Shown: positions 1 to 8,991, counted from the first letter of the stretch. The stretch is 64,000 bases of DNA from Lysobacter auxotrophicus (GCF_027924565.1 NZ_AP027041.1:2604001-2668000); one strand, 5' to 3'. Numbers and translations are program-made. Notes: generated from the sequence alone by a model not told the origin.

Positions 1-1
1 A

Positions 2-955
2 CGGTTGCGCCTCCCGCATGCCAGCGAGGGTGTGCGCATCGATTCGGGCGTGGTGGAAGGCGACACCGTCACCATCTTCTACGACCCGATGATCGCCAAG
101 CTCATCGTCCACGCCGCCGACCGCCCCGCCGCGCTCGCGCGGCTGCGCAGCGCGCTGGCGTCGTGCGACATCGCCGGTCCGAAATCGAACATCGAATTCC
201 TCGAACGCCTCGCGCGCCATCCGGCGGTGGTGGATGGCACGATCGATACCGGCTACCTCGACCGCCACCTCGACGAGTTCCTCGCGACCGCCGAGGAAGA
301 CATCACGGAGCGGCTGCTTGCCGGCTCCACCGCGCTGCTGCTCGCGCAGGAACACGACACCCGTACGCGCGCGGCGGCGTCGACCGACCCGACCTCGCCG
401 TGGGCCATCGCCGACGGCTGGCGCCTGGGCCACGGCGGCCACCGCAGCCTGGCGTTCCTGCACGGCGACACCCGCGTCGAACTGCACGCGCAAGGCGCCG
501 CGGGCGAGTACCGGATCGAGCTGGCCGGCCAGTCGCATCGGGTCGAGGGCGCGCGCATCGGCCCGGAAGGCACGCTCAGCCTGCGCATTGGCGGACATGG
601 ACGCCGCTTTACGTTCGAACTGGATACGCTGGCCGAAGGTCGCCAGCGTCTGGTGGTGCACGATGGCGAACGCCGCCTGCGCCTGCTGGGGGTGCCGATG
701 TATCGCCACGAGCGCAGCGGCGGCGGCAGCGCCGGCCACCACGTGCTCGCGCCGATGCCGGGGCGCGTGGTGCTGGTGAAGGCCGCCGAGGGCGATGCCG
801 TGGAGTCCGGACAGGAGCTGATGGTGATCGAAGCGATGAAGATGGAGCTCAGCCTGAAGGCGCCGCGCGCGGGGACCATCGCGCAGGTGCGCGCGGCCGC
901 GGGCGACTTCGTCGAGGCCGATGCCGTGCTCGTCGCGCTGGCGCAGGACGAATGA
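2..955 (+). CDS. liuD: 3-methylcrotonyl-CoA carboxylase, biotin-containing alpha subunit (3' part only)
   Basis: This is the last 317 codons of a biotin-dependent acyl-CoA carboxylase alpha subunit; the reading frame enters open from the left edge. The visible part starts in the end of the biotin carboxylase domain (RIDSGV and FYDPMIAKLI are typical of that region) and ends in a biotinyl domain whose motif EAMKMEL places the biotinylated lysine at 839-841. Known role: carboxylation of 3-methylcrotonyl-CoA in leucine breakdown. The following gene is HMG-CoA lyase, the last step of the same pathway, and this favours methylcrotonyl-CoA over propionyl- or geranyl-CoA carboxylase. The stop codon overlaps an in-frame ATG of the next gene by ATGA, which suggests one operon. 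Confidence 0.88.
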   Translation, partial: RLRLPHASEGVRIDSGVVEGDTVTIFYDPMIAKLIVHAADRPAALARLRSALASCDIAGPKSNIEFLERLARHPAVVDGTIDTGYLDRHLDEFLATAEEDITERLLAGSTALLLAQEHDTRTRAAASTDPTSPWAIADGWRLGHGGHRSLAFLHGDTRVELHAQGAAGEYRIELAGQSHRVEGARIGPEGTLSLRIGGHGRRFTFELDTLAEGRQRLVVHDGERRLRLLGVPMYRHERSGGGSAGHHVLAPMPGRVVLVKAAEGDAVESGQELMVIEAMKMELSLKAPRAGTIAQVRAAAGDFVEADAVLVALAQDE

Positions 956-966
956 GGCCGGCCACC

Positions 967-1860
967 ATGAAGTCCTCCGTCCGCATCGTCGAAGTCGGCC
1001 CGCGCGACGGGTTGCAGAACGAAAAGGCGACGATAGCGACCGCCGACAAGATCGAGCTGATCGACCGGCTGTCCGACACCGGCCTCCGCAGCATCGAGGC
1101 GACGAGTTTCGTCAGCCCGAAATGGGTGCCGCAGCTGGCCGACGCGGCGGACGTATTCGCCGGCATCCAGCGCAGACCCGGCGTGCGCTATCCCGTGCTG
1201 GTGCCGAACGAACAGGGTTACGAACGCGCCCGCGCGGTTGGCGTGGACGAGATCGCCGTGTTCACCGCGGCGTCGGAGGCGTTCAACCGCAAGAACATCA
1301 ACGCCTCCATCGACGAGTCGCTGCAACGCTTCGCGCCGGTGATGGAACGCGCGCGCGCCGACGGCGTCGCCGTGCGCGGTTATGTCTCCACCGTGCTCGG
1401 ATGCCCCTATCAGGGCGAGGTGCCGCTCACCGACGTGGTGCGCGTCGCGCGTGCGCTGCACGAGATGGGCTGCTACGAGGTCTCCCTCGGCGACACCATC
1501 GGCGTCGGCACGCCGGGCAAGGCGCGCGCGATGCTGCTCGCGGTCGCGTCCGAAGTGCCGGTCAACGCGCTCGCCGTGCACTTCCACGACACCTACGGAC
1601 AGGCGCTCGCCAACGTGCTCGCGTGCCTGGAGGAAGGCGTGGCGGTGGTGGACGCCGCGGTGTCCGGCACCGGCGGGTGCCCGTACGCCAAGGGCGCGAG
1701 CGGCAACGTGGCGACCGAGGACGTCGTGTACATGCTGCACGGCCTCGGCATCGAGACCGGTATCGACCTGCCCAGACTCGCCGACACCGGCCGGTGGCTC
1801 GCCTCGAAACTCGGGCGCGAAACCGGCAGCAAGGTCGGCAAGGCACTGACCACCACCTGA
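967..1860 (+). CDS. liuE: Hydroxymethylglutaryl-CoA lyase
   Basis: A 297-residue TIM-barrel lyase (also called mvaB or hmgL) that splits HMG-CoA into acetoacetate and acetyl-CoA, the end of leucine catabolism. The N-terminal motif VEVGPRDGLQNE carries the catalytic Arg-Asp pair, a metal-binding HFHDTYGQ lies mid-protein, and the C-terminal loop GGCPYAKGASGN holds the active-site cysteine. Length is normal for the family. I chose ATG 967 because a GAGG at 954-957 sits 9 bases upstream. An in-frame ATG at 952 overlaps the stop of the carboxylase and would add five residues, but it has no well-spaced ribosome site. Confidence 0.93.
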   Translation: MKSSVRIVEVGPRDGLQNEKATIATADKIELIDRLSDTGLRSIEATSFVSPKWVPQLADAADVFAGIQRRPGVRYPVLVPNEQGYERARAVGVDEIAVFTAASEAFNRKNINASIDESLQRFAPVMERARADGVAVRGYVSTVLGCPYQGEVPLTDVVRVARALHEMGCYEVSLGDTIGVGTPGKARAMLLAVASEVPVNALAVHFHDTYGQALANVLACLEEGVAVVDAAVSGTGGCPYAKGASGNVATEDVVYMLHGLGIETGIDLPRLADTGRWLASKLGRETGSKVGKALTTT

Positions 1861-1872
1861 CCGGTCGACCAC

Positions 1873-4434
1873 ATGAAGCGACGCACGCCCGCGCAGGACA
1901 CCGCCCCGCCCACTCCGGCGGACGCGACTTCCACGCTGGCGGCGTTGCAGGAGGCGGCCCGCGACGAGGCCCTTCCCGCCGCAACGCGCGAACTGCTGCT
2001 GCAGGCGCATGCGGCGCTGGCGACATCGCTGGCCGAATGCGAAGCCGAACGCGCGCGGTATCGCACGCTGTTCGACGCGGTCCCGGATCCGGTGAGCATC
2101 ATCGCGTGGGACGGCACCGTGCTCGACCTCAACAAGGCCGGCATGGATGCGTACCGCCGGCCGCGCGAGGAAATCGTCGGCCAGCCGATCGAAACGCTCA
2201 ATCCCGACCTGCCGCAGGACCACATGGTCCCAGTGTGGGAAACACTCAATCGCGGCGACACCTATGTCGTGGAAGTCACCAACATGCGCGGCGACGGCAC
2301 GCGCTTTCCGGTCGAAGTGCACACCGCCGGGCTCACCTTCGACGGCCACAAGGCGATGGTCGCCGTCGCGCGCGACCTGAGCAGCCGCCACACCGCCGAA
2401 CTGCGCTATCGCGAGCTGATGGAAGCGGTGGATCGTGGCATCCTCGTGCAGGACGCGGACCTGCAGATCACCTACGCCAACGTCGCGGCGATGAAGATTC
2501 TCGGCGTCGGCGAAGGCGAACTGGTGAACGACGCGCTGCGGGCCGACCAGTGGCTGGTCGTGGACGAGCGCGGGCGCGAGCTGCCGAGCGAACGCTATCC
2601 GTCCACGCGCGCGCTGCAGACCGGTCGCATCATCGAAAGCACCCTGCTCGGCCTGTACCACCGCACGCGGCAGCAGCTGATGTGGTTGTCGGTCACCGCG
2701 GTGCCGCAGTTCCCGCCCGGCGGCGACAAGCCGCAGCAGGTGTTGTCGCTGTTTTCCGACGTCACCGCGCTCAAGCGCGACAGCACGCTGTTCGATCGCG
2801 CGCAGAGCATGGCGCACATCGGCGGCTGGGAATGGGACGTCACGCCCGACCGGCTCTACCTCACCGAGGAAGCGCAGCGCATCCTGGGACATCGCCCGGC
2901 GCCGGACACCATCGAAGGCATGCTCGCCTGCCTGAGGAGCGAGGATCGCGAACGCCTGCGCGCCTCGCTCGGGCAGGCGATTTCGTTCGGCCGCAACCTC
3001 GATCTGGAAGTCCAGGGCCATCGCGCCGACGGCCGCTCGTTCTGGGTGCGCGTGATTGGCGAGGCCGAAGCCGGCGATCCGCTCAACTCGCATCTCACCG
3101 GCACGCTGCAGGACATCACCGAACGCAAGCACGACGAGGAAACCCTGCGCGTGCAGGCGCGCAGCGATCCGCTCACCGGGCTGCTCAATCGAGACGCCGT
3201 GCTGGCGGAACTGGAAAGCCGGCTCGACGATCCGCTGCGCTCGCAATTGGCGGTGCTGTACGTCGACCTCGATCGTTTCAAGGTCGTCAACGACGTGCTC
3301 GGCCACGCCGCGGGCGATCGCCTGCTCGCCTCGGCCGCGCGCCGCATCCAGCGCGCCATCGGCAACGAAGGCCTGATCGCGCGCTTCGGCGGCGACGAGT
3401 TCCTGATCCTGTGCGATACCGGCAGCGATCCGTCGCGCCCGGAGCGGATGGCCGACGCGATCCTGGAAATCTTCGGCGACAGCTTCCGCCTGGACGGCGA
3501 GGAATTCAGCATCACCGCGAGCATCGGCATCGCGCAGGCGCCGCTGGACGGCGTGCGTTCGCAACAGTTGATCCAGAGCGCCGACGTGGCGATGTACGAC
3601 AGCAAACGCCGCGGGCGTAACGGCTGGCAGACCTTCACGCCGGAGCTGGCCGAGCAGCAGTTGCATCGTCTCCAGCTGGAGACGCACCTGCGCCGCGCGG
3701 TGAACAACGAGGAGTTCCACCTCGTCTACCAGCCGCAGATCGACATGCGCGACGGCAGCGTCGTGGCCGCCGAAGCGCTGATCCGCTGGCGCAATCATTC
3801 GCTCGGCGAAATCCGCCCGGACAAGTTCATCGACCACGCCGAAACCACCGGCGACATCGTCGGCATCGGCGATTGGGTGCTCAACGAAGCCTGCCGCCAG
3901 ATGCGCGAATGGCAGGACGCGGGGCTGAACATCCCGCGCGTGGCGGTGAACGTCTCGTACCGGCAGTTTCTCGGCGAGGACCTCGCCAGCACGGTCGGCG
4001 CGGTGCTCGCAGAGTACGGCCTGCCCGGCCACGCGCTGGAACTGGAATTCACCGAACGCGTGCTGATCGAGGACGCGCCCGACACGCTTCGCACCTTCGC
4101 CGCGCTGCGCCAGCTGGGCGTGATCCTGACGATCGACGATTTCGGCGAGGGTTACAGCGCGCTGAACTACCTGCGCCGCCTGCCGATCCACGGGCTCAAG
4201 CTCAGCCAGCTGTTCGTGCAGGGCGTGCCGGACAACCAGTCCGATGTCGCGATCTGCCAGGCGGTCACCGGTATCGCCCGCAGCCTTGGGCTGGCGCTGG
4301 TCGCCGAGGGCGTGGAGACGGAACAGCACCGCGATTTCCTGCTGCAGCTGGGCGTGAACGTGGGCCAGGGCTTCCTGTTCGCCCCCGGCATGACGCCTGA
4401 AGAGCTGCGCGAGCGCTATCCGACGGTTGCGTGA
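1873..4434 (+). CDS. Soluble PAS-PAS-PAS-GGDEF-EAL cyclic-di-GMP protein
   Basis: An 853-residue cytosolic signalling protein with no signal peptide or membrane helices. Order: a variable N-terminus, three PAS-like sensor domains (about 65-170, 180-300 and 310-415), a GGDEF domain (about 425-585; GGDEF itself intact at 506-510) and an EAL domain (about 605-850; EAL at 634-636). The inhibitory RxxD site usually just before GGDEF is absent. In the EAL domain the Glu, Asn, Glu, double-Asp, Lys and late Glu/Gln positions are present, but the Asp of the usual LKID motif is Ser (LKLS, about 775-778). Diguanylate cyclase activity is therefore likely, while phosphodiesterase activity is uncertain. 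It begins 12 bases after HMG-CoA lyase, so it may be cotranscribed. Confidence 0.9.
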   Translation: MKRRTPAQDTAPPTPADATSTLAALQEAARDEALPAATRELLLQAHAALATSLAECEAERARYRTLFDAVPDPVSIIAWDGTVLDLNKAGMDAYRRPREEIVGQPIETLNPDLPQDHMVPVWETLNRGDTYVVEVTNMRGDGTRFPVEVHTAGLTFDGHKAMVAVARDLSSRHTAELRYRELMEAVDRGILVQDADLQITYANVAAMKILGVGEGELVNDALRADQWLVVDERGRELPSERYPSTRALQTGRIIESTLLGLYHRTRQQLMWLSVTAVPQFPPGGDKPQQVLSLFSDVTALKRDSTLFDRAQSMAHIGGWEWDVTPDRLYLTEEAQRILGHRPAPDTIEGMLACLRSEDRERLRASLGQAISFGRNLDLEVQGHRADGRSFWVRVIGEAEAGDPLNSHLTGTLQDITERKHDEETLRVQARSDPLTGLLNRDAVLAELESRLDDPLRSQLAVLYVDLDRFKVVNDVLGHAAGDRLLASAARRIQRAIGNEGLIARFGGDEFLILCDTGSDPSRPERMADAILEIFGDSFRLDGEEFSITASIGIAQAPLDGVRSQQLIQSADVAMYDSKRRGRNGWQTFTPELAEQQLHRLQLETHLRRAVNNEEFHLVYQPQIDMRDGSVVAAEALIRWRNHSLGEIRPDKFIDHAETTGDIVGIGDWVLNEACRQMREWQDAGLNIPRVAVNVSYRQFLGEDLASTVGAVLAEYGLPGHALELEFTERVLIEDAPDTLRTFAALRQLGVILTIDDFGEGYSALNYLRRLPIHGLKLSQLFVQGVPDNQSDVAICQAVTGIARSLGLALVAEGVETEQHRDFLLQLGVNVGQGFLFAPGMTPEELRERYPTVA

Positions 4435-4590
4435 CGTAAACCTCCGAGCTCCTCTCAGGCCTGGCGAGGCGTTGGGTGGGGTCGAGGCACGACGGTGGCT
4501 CCGATCGCCACACGGACGCTGCGCCGATCGCTGCGGGAACCGGCATTCCAACGCTAAAATCCCGCCTTTCCGCGACCAGGACCTGAGCCC

Positions 4591-5361
4591 ATGCAACTTC
4601 AATCCGCCCGCGCCATCGTCACCGGTGGCGTTTCCGGCCTTGGCCTCGCCGTCGCCCAGCACCTGGTCGCCCACGGCGGCAAGGTCGCGCTGTTCGACGT
4701 GAACGACGAGAAGGGCACCGCCGCCGTCGCCGAACTGGGCGAGGCCAACGCGCGCTACTTCAAGACCGACGTCACCAGCGAAGCCGGCGTCGTCGAGAAC
4801 GTCAAGGCGGCGCGCGACTTCCTCGGCGGCCTGAACGTCACCGTCAACTGCGCCGGCATCCTCGGCGCCGGCCGCGTGCTCGGCCGCGAGGCCGCGATGC
4901 CGCTGTCGCAGTTCCAGTCGACGGTGATGGTCAACCTCGTCGGCAGCTTCAACGTCGCCAAGGCCGCGGCCGAACTGATGCAGCACAACGAAGCCGGCGA
5001 CGACGGCGAGCGCGGCGTGATCGTCAACACCGCCTCGGTGGCCGCGTACGAGGGCCAGATCGGCCAGGCCGCATACTCCGCTTCGAAGGGCGGCGTGGTC
5101 GCCATGACCCTGCCGATGGCGCGCGAACTGTCGCGTTTCGGCATCCGCGTGATGACCATCGCCCCGGGCGTGTTCTGGACGCCGATGGTCGACGGCATGC
5201 CCGAATCCGTGCAGCAGTCGCTTGCCGCCTCCATCCCGTTCCCCTCACGCCTGGGCCAGCCGAAGGAGTTCGCCGACCTGGTCGCGTACATCCTCGGCAA
5301 CACGTATCTCAACGGCGAGACGATCCGCCTGGACGGCGCTACGCGGTTGGCGCCGAAGTAA
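4591..5361 (+). CDS. Short-chain dehydrogenase, probable 3-hydroxyacyl-CoA dehydrogenase
   Basis: A 256-residue classical SDR. The NAD-binding glycine motif TGGVSGLG lies at residues 11-18, an Asp that favours NAD over NADP ends the second strand (LFDVND), NCAG follows, and the catalytic YSASK has Tyr162 and Lys166. The overall pattern resembles the HSD17B10 / 3-hydroxy-2-methylbutyryl-CoA dehydrogenase group, which oxidises 3-hydroxyacyl-CoA in branched-chain amino-acid and fatty-acid breakdown. The nearby leucine-catabolic genes fit this, but the exact substrate is inference. It is preceded by 156 non-coding bases with a TAAAAT box around 4554-4559 that could be a -10 element. Confidence 0.85.
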   Translation: MQLQSARAIVTGGVSGLGLAVAQHLVAHGGKVALFDVNDEKGTAAVAELGEANARYFKTDVTSEAGVVENVKAARDFLGGLNVTVNCAGILGAGRVLGREAAMPLSQFQSTVMVNLVGSFNVAKAAAELMQHNEAGDDGERGVIVNTASVAAYEGQIGQAAYSASKGGVVAMTLPMARELSRFGIRVMTIAPGVFWTPMVDGMPESVQQSLAASIPFPSRLGQPKEFADLVAYILGNTYLNGETIRLDGATRLAPK

Positions 5362-5377
5362 GCCGGGAACCGGCAGT

Positions 5378-5466
5378 GGGGAATGGTGAATCGTGAAAAC
5401 GAAAGCGCCTTCCCATTCGATGCACCCCTGCCTTACCCATTCCCTGTTCCCGATTCCCCATTCCCG
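5378..5466. repeat. Low-complexity GGGAATGG/GATTCCCC inverted repeat between genes
   Basis: The gap before efpL holds an imperfect inverted repeat. GGGAATGGTGAATCG at 5379-5393 is complementary, with one mismatch, to CGATTCCCCATTCCC at 5451-5465. Between them lie further CCCATTCC fragments. The transcript could fold into a long hairpin. Related GATTCGGGATTCG and GAATCACGAATCAC strings occur at about 46420-46440 and 46510-46535, around the start of argG. No function is assigned. Confidence 0.6.
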
Positions 5467-5474
5467 AAAAAGCC

Positions 5475-6041
5475 ATGAAAGCCTACGACGTAAAGAAAGG
5501 TAACGTTGTCGAGTACAACAACGCGGTCTACCAGATCCGCGACATCGAGCGCAGCTCGCCGCAGGGTCGCGGCGGCAACGTCAAGTTCCGCTTCACGATG
5601 TACAGCGTGCCGGGCGGCACCAAGCTCGACGTGAGCATGGGCGCGGAAGACGAGCTGAAGGAAGTCGAACTCAGCCGCCGCCAGGCGACGTTCTCCTACA
5701 AGGACGGCGACGCGTTCGTGTTCCTCGACGACGAGGACTACACGCCGTACACGCTGGACGCCGACGTCGTGGGCGACCTGGCCGGCTACATCGTGGCCGA
5801 CCTCACCGGCTGCTACGTGCAGATCATCGACGACGCGCCGGTCGCGCTGCAGCTGCCGCAGAGCGTGGCGATCGAAGTGATCGAGACCCCGCCGGAACTC
5901 AAGGGCGGCACCGCCACCAAGCGCCCGAAGCCGGCGAAGCTGTCGACCGGCATCGAGATCATGGTCCCGGAGTACATCGGCAACGGCGAACGCGTGCTGG
6001 TGAACACGACGACGGGCGAGTTCGCCGGTCGCGCGGACTGA
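5475..6041 (+). CDS. efpL: Elongation factor P-like protein EfpL (YeiP)
   Basis: A 188-residue EF-P paralogue with the three-domain beta architecture: a KOW-like N-domain and two OB folds. The tip loop reads [11 protein letters not shown]. The Arg there matches the YeiP/EfpL branch and differs from the modified Lys or Arg loop of true EF-P. The family helps ribosomes stalled at proline stretches and some other motifs. A genuine efp gene ends at 63821, so this strain carries both. A 10-bp hairpin follows the stop. Start is the ATG at 5475; length is normal. Confidence 0.92.
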   Translation: MKAYDVKKGNVVEYNNAVYQIRDIERSSPQGRGGNVKFRFTMYSVPGGTKLDVSMGAEDELKEVELSRRQATFSYKDGDAFVFLDDEDYTPYTLDADVVGDLAGYIVADLTGCYVQIIDDAPVALQLPQSVAIEVIETPPELKGGTATKRPKPAKLSTGIEIMVPEYIGNGERVLVNTTTGEFAGRAD

Positions 6042-6050
6042 GGTCGCAAG

Positions 6051-6076
6051 GGCGATGCGCCGCCGCGCGCATCGCC
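6051..6076 (+). terminator. Hairpin after efpL
   Basis: A perfect 10-bp stem, GGCGATGCGC (6051-6060) pairing with GCGCATCGCC (6067-6076) around a 6-base loop, begins 9 bases after the efpL stop. Only TGTTG follows, with no real U tract, so termination is possible but not certain. Confidence 0.5.
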
Positions 6077-6089
6077 TGTTGCCTGCGCC

Positions 6090-6536
6090 ATGTTGAGCTT
6101 CAGGCCCGCGACGCTTCCTGATCTCGCGACGCTATTGCCCGTGGTCCGGCAGTTCCATTCGGACGAACGCATCGAATGGAACGAGCCCGGCGTCCGTTCG
6201 GCGATGCAGGCACTGATCGGCGACGCAGCGAACGGGAAGCTCGTGCTGATGGAACTCGACGGCGAACTCGCCGGCTATCTCGTCGTCGGATTCTGCTTCA
6301 GCCTGGAATTCGGTGGACGATTCGGCCTGCTCGACGAGTTGTACGTGCTGCCCGCGCATCGTGGCGGCGGCATCGGCAAGCGTGCGCTGGAGGAAGTCGA
6401 GTCCCTCTGCATCGCCGCAGGACTGGAATGCGTGCGGCTGGAAGTCAGCGACGACAACGAGCACGCGCGCGAGATCTACCGTCGGCGCGGCTACACGCTT
6501 CACCCGCGGCGATTGATGTCGAAGCGGCTCAAGTAG
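6090..6536 (+). CDS. GNAT-family N-acetyltransferase
   Basis: A 148-residue single-domain GNAT protein. The acetyl-CoA-binding motif A is visible as the LYVLPAHRGGGIGKRALE segment (pattern R/Q-x-x-G-x-G/A at about residues 90-96), followed by the motif B region NEHAREIYRRRGY. The acceptor substrate cannot be told from sequence. It starts 48 bases after efpL and may share its transcript, although a hairpin lies between them. The next gene converges on it. Confidence 0.85.
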   Translation: MLSFRPATLPDLATLLPVVRQFHSDERIEWNEPGVRSAMQALIGDAANGKLVLMELDGELAGYLVVGFCFSLEFGGRFGLLDELYVLPAHRGGGIGKRALEEVESLCIAAGLECVRLEVSDDNEHAREIYRRRGYTLHPRRLMSKRLK

Positions 6537-6593
6537 CCTCACGCGAATGTTGTCGTAGCCCGGCAAGCCCCGCCGCCAGCGCGAAAGACAGAC

Positions 6594-8423
6594 TTACGGC
6601 AACCGCAAACCACCCTGCTCCGCATGCAACGCACGCAGCCGTTTGCCCAGCAGTTCCGAATTGGCGGCGATGCCGTCGAGGCGCTCGCGGCGCTGCGGGC
6701 CCATCCATTCGCGTGCACCCTGCTCGAGTGCGGCCCGCATCGATTGCAGATCGGCACGCAGGGTGGCGCTTCGCGCCTCCAGCGCCGCGCGCTCGTCGGC
6801 CTGCGGAATGCCGTAACCGCTGCCATCGAGCAGGCGCGACGGTCGGCCCAGATACGCGCTTTCCTGCATCAGGCGACGCACGACGTCGGGCGCGTCGCCC
6901 TCGTTGCGATCCGACGCGAGATAGCGCCTCTTCAACGTCTCGCGCACCTGCGCGAGCGTGCGCCGCTGTGCCGCCTGCTCGAGGATCAGCAGCGCGGCGC
7001 TGGTACGCAGGTCGGCGCGCTCGATCCACGGCCGGCGTTGTTCGGGCGCGAGATCCATCCACTGCGTCACCGTGCGAGACGGCAGCGAAAGCGCCGTTCG
7101 GGCGGATGCGTAGAGCTGGTCGAAGTACGCGCGCTGCGATTCGAATCGGTAGCCCAGGCGCAGGGCACCGTCGCGATCGTCGAACACCGACGCGTCGGCC
7201 ACGCCGGCGTTCTGCAGCCGGCGCAGCAGCCCGGTGGGCGTGATGCTGCCGATGCCCTGCCCCGCGAGCCGCGGCACGCTGTCGTGCAGCAGTTTCCAGG
7301 TTTCGGCGGCGCAGTTGTTGCCGAGGAAGTAGTAGCGGCCGTCGTAGCTCCAGTGCAGCTGCGCGGCCCGTTCCAGCACGGCGGCGATCTCCCCGCGCGA
7401 CAACCGCAACGGCACCGATCGCAGGCCGCGCAGTTCGACCTTCGTGTACTCGTCGACGACCTGCTGCATCGGCAACACGAACAGGCGGGACGGATAACGC
7501 CCGGCGAGCCCGCGCCAACTGGAAATCCGCACGTCGTCGACGAACGCGCGGAACGACAGCACGCGATGGTGCGACAGGTCGAGCCGGCAATCGGGTCCGG
7601 GCGGACGACCCGGCGCGCACACCACCAGGCGCAGCATGCTGTGGCCCCATCGGCTCATCGGTTGCGCATTGCCTTCCGCGAGCAGGTACTCGATGGCGTA
7701 GACGCGCGAGGGATCGATCGCCGCCAGCGCGCCGCCCTCGCCTTCGCCTGCATCGACGTAAAGCAGGTCGTTCGCGCAGGACGCACTCGCCTTCGACGCG
7801 CCGAGCCGTTCTTCCAGATACCGCTGCATGGCCGGGCGGCGGCAGGCGTATTGCGGATCGAGCAGGTAGTGCTCGACGTTGACGGCGAAATACTCCGACG
7901 GCCGGGTCAGCTCGTACGGATCGGGGCTGCGCTCGACGAAGCGGTTCTCGCGCACGCGCCCGGCCACGCGCGTGTTGAAGCGCGTCGCGCGCACCTGCCA
8001 GCCGGCGAGGTCGAGGAAGCGCGGATCGCGCGACACGCCGTCGATGCGGTCGTGGAAATGCGCGAGTTCGTGAAGCATCGCCGCGAGCGCCGCCCGGTGC
8101 GCCGCCGCATCGCCGGCCACCATCGGGGCGAGCAGTCCGCGGTTGAGCTGCAGTTCCGCCCGGCCGGCGTGGCCATGCACGTCGGCATCCAGCGCGTCCC
8201 AGCGGACGGCGATGTCGCGATCGGCCAACGCACGCATGCGCGCCGGCAATCGCGCCTGTGCCTCATCCAGAAGCCCCTGCGTGGCGAGGCGTTCCTGCGG
8301 CGACAGACCGGTCGGATCGAGGTTCAGCGATGCGTGGGCGCCGCCGCTCCACGCCACCGTCGCCAGCACGAGCGAAACGAGGCCGCCGCGAAAGGTTCCG
8401 CGGCGGCCGGTCACTGCATTCAC
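6594..8423 (-). CDS. Exported DUF4105-type protein with an HExxH motif
   Basis: A 609-residue protein with a Sec signal peptide (VSLVLATVAW then cleavage near GGAHA-S). An N-terminal region carries HELAH at residues 118-122, the classical zinc-peptidase signature. A central and C-terminal DUF4105 region includes WGHSMLRLV and the FLGNNCAAETWKLL segment (conserved Asn-Cys, reminiscent of papain-like/NlpC folds; this comparison is inference). The GTG start at 8423 overlaps the stop of the upstream DUF2388 gene as GTGA, so the two are translationally coupled. Both products appear exported, which suggests a shared envelope or periplasmic role. The function is not established; a cell-envelope hydrolase is the best guess. 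Confidence 0.8.
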   Translation of the reverse strand: MNAVTGRRGTFRGGLVSLVLATVAWSGGAHASLNLDPTGLSPQERLATQGLLDEAQARLPARMRALADRDIAVRWDALDADVHGHAGRAELQLNRGLLAPMVAGDAAAHRAALAAMLHELAHFHDRIDGVSRDPRFLDLAGWQVRATRFNTRVAGRVRENRFVERSPDPYELTRPSEYFAVNVEHYLLDPQYACRRPAMQRYLEERLGASKASASCANDLLYVDAGEGEGGALAAIDPSRVYAIEYLLAEGNAQPMSRWGHSMLRLVVCAPGRPPGPDCRLDLSHHRVLSFRAFVDDVRISSWRGLAGRYPSRLFVLPMQQVVDEYTKVELRGLRSVPLRLSRGEIAAVLERAAQLHWSYDGRYYFLGNNCAAETWKLLHDSVPRLAGQGIGSITPTGLLRRLQNAGVADASVFDDRDGALRLGYRFESQRAYFDQLYASARTALSLPSRTVTQWMDLAPEQRRPWIERADLRTSAALLILEQAAQRRTLAQVRETLKRRYLASDRNEGDAPDVVRRLMQESAYLGRPSRLLDGSGYGIPQADERAALEARSATLRADLQSMRAALEQGAREWMGPQRRERLDGIAANSELLGKRLRALHAEQGGLRLP

Positions 8424-8740
8424 TGCGCGAGGATGGCCTGCGCCAGTTCGAGATCGCTGGCCTCGCGCGCCTGCGGCACCTGCTCGCGCAGATGATGCAG
8501 CGCCGCTTCCAGCTGCGCGCCGCGGATCGCGCCGTTGCTGGCGACGAAGCTGGCGGCGTCCTCGCGCGCGGCCTGCACCACCTTGTCGTCCTTGCCGGAG
8601 CTCGAATCGGAGCTGGCGCCGCTGGACGCCGAGCTGCCGCCGGCGGACGAGCCCGCCGACGTACCGGCGAAACTGGAGGCGAAGGCGGCCGGCGTGGCGG
8701 CCATCAGGGCGAGAGCAAGCAGCAGGGCGGAACGCTTCAT
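8420..8740 (-). CDS. Small secreted DUF2388-family protein
   Basis: A 106-residue exported protein. A signal peptide (MKRSALLLALALMAATPAAFA) is followed by a Ser/Gly-rich stretch and then the conserved segment KVVQAAREDAASFVASNGAI, typical of the DUF2388 family known from pseudomonads and xanthomonads. The C-terminal half looks helical. It starts at ATG 8740 and overlaps the DUF4105 gene by four bases. Its partner gene suggests it acts with that exported protein, but no biochemical role is known. Confidence 0.8.
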   Translation of the reverse strand: MKRSALLLALALMAATPAAFASSFAGTSAGSSAGGSSASSGASSDSSSGKDDKVVQAAREDAASFVASNGAIRGAQLEAALHHLREQVPQAREASDLELAQAILAQ

Positions 8741-8889
8741 CAGGATTTCCCGGTTCGTTGGAAGGCCGCATCGCGGCCGGCGTGCGAAGGGTAACGGGTT
8801 ACGGGCCGAAAATCGGTGCGCGGCACCTCGCATCCGCGGGGCGTTCACTTGTCGGGCGGGCACGGTTGGCCGTCATCCCGACTGCGCTC

Positions 8890-8975
8890 TTGTAGCCCGG
8901 GTAAGGCCAAAGGCCGCACCCGGGGAACGTCTGAGGCGAGAAGCCCCGGGTGCGCTTCGCTTACCCGGGCTACAA
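8890..8975. repeat. Pair of inverted GTAG-headed palindromic repeats
   Basis: Two REP-like units face each other: TTGTAGCCCGGGTAAGG... at 8890-8925 and its inverted partner ...TTACCCGGGCTACAA at 8944-8975. Each folds into a CCCGGGT/ACCCGGG hairpin, and together they can make a long cruciform. The loop of the first copy differs from the standard one (GGCCAAAGGCC instead of GCGAAGCGC). It lies between two minus-strand genes. Confidence 0.8.
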
Positions 8976-8991
8976 ACGCGTCAACACGCAA

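Noticed and set aside
952-966. Alternative ATG for HMG-CoA lyase overlapping the carboxylase stop
   Set aside because: ATG 967 has a GAGG at ideal distance and gives the usual N-terminus; the upstream start is possible but less supported.
253-4986. A 1577-codon open frame on the minus strand opposite the carboxylase, lyase and c-di-GMP genes
   Set aside because: It is a mirror frame of real plus-strand genes in GC-rich DNA; the translation is His/Arg/Ala-rich and shows no family motif.
8881-8980. Possible insertion sequence or attachment site
   Set aside because: The inverted GTAG units have no transposase between or beside them and recur elsewhere as short palindromes, so they fit REP elements.
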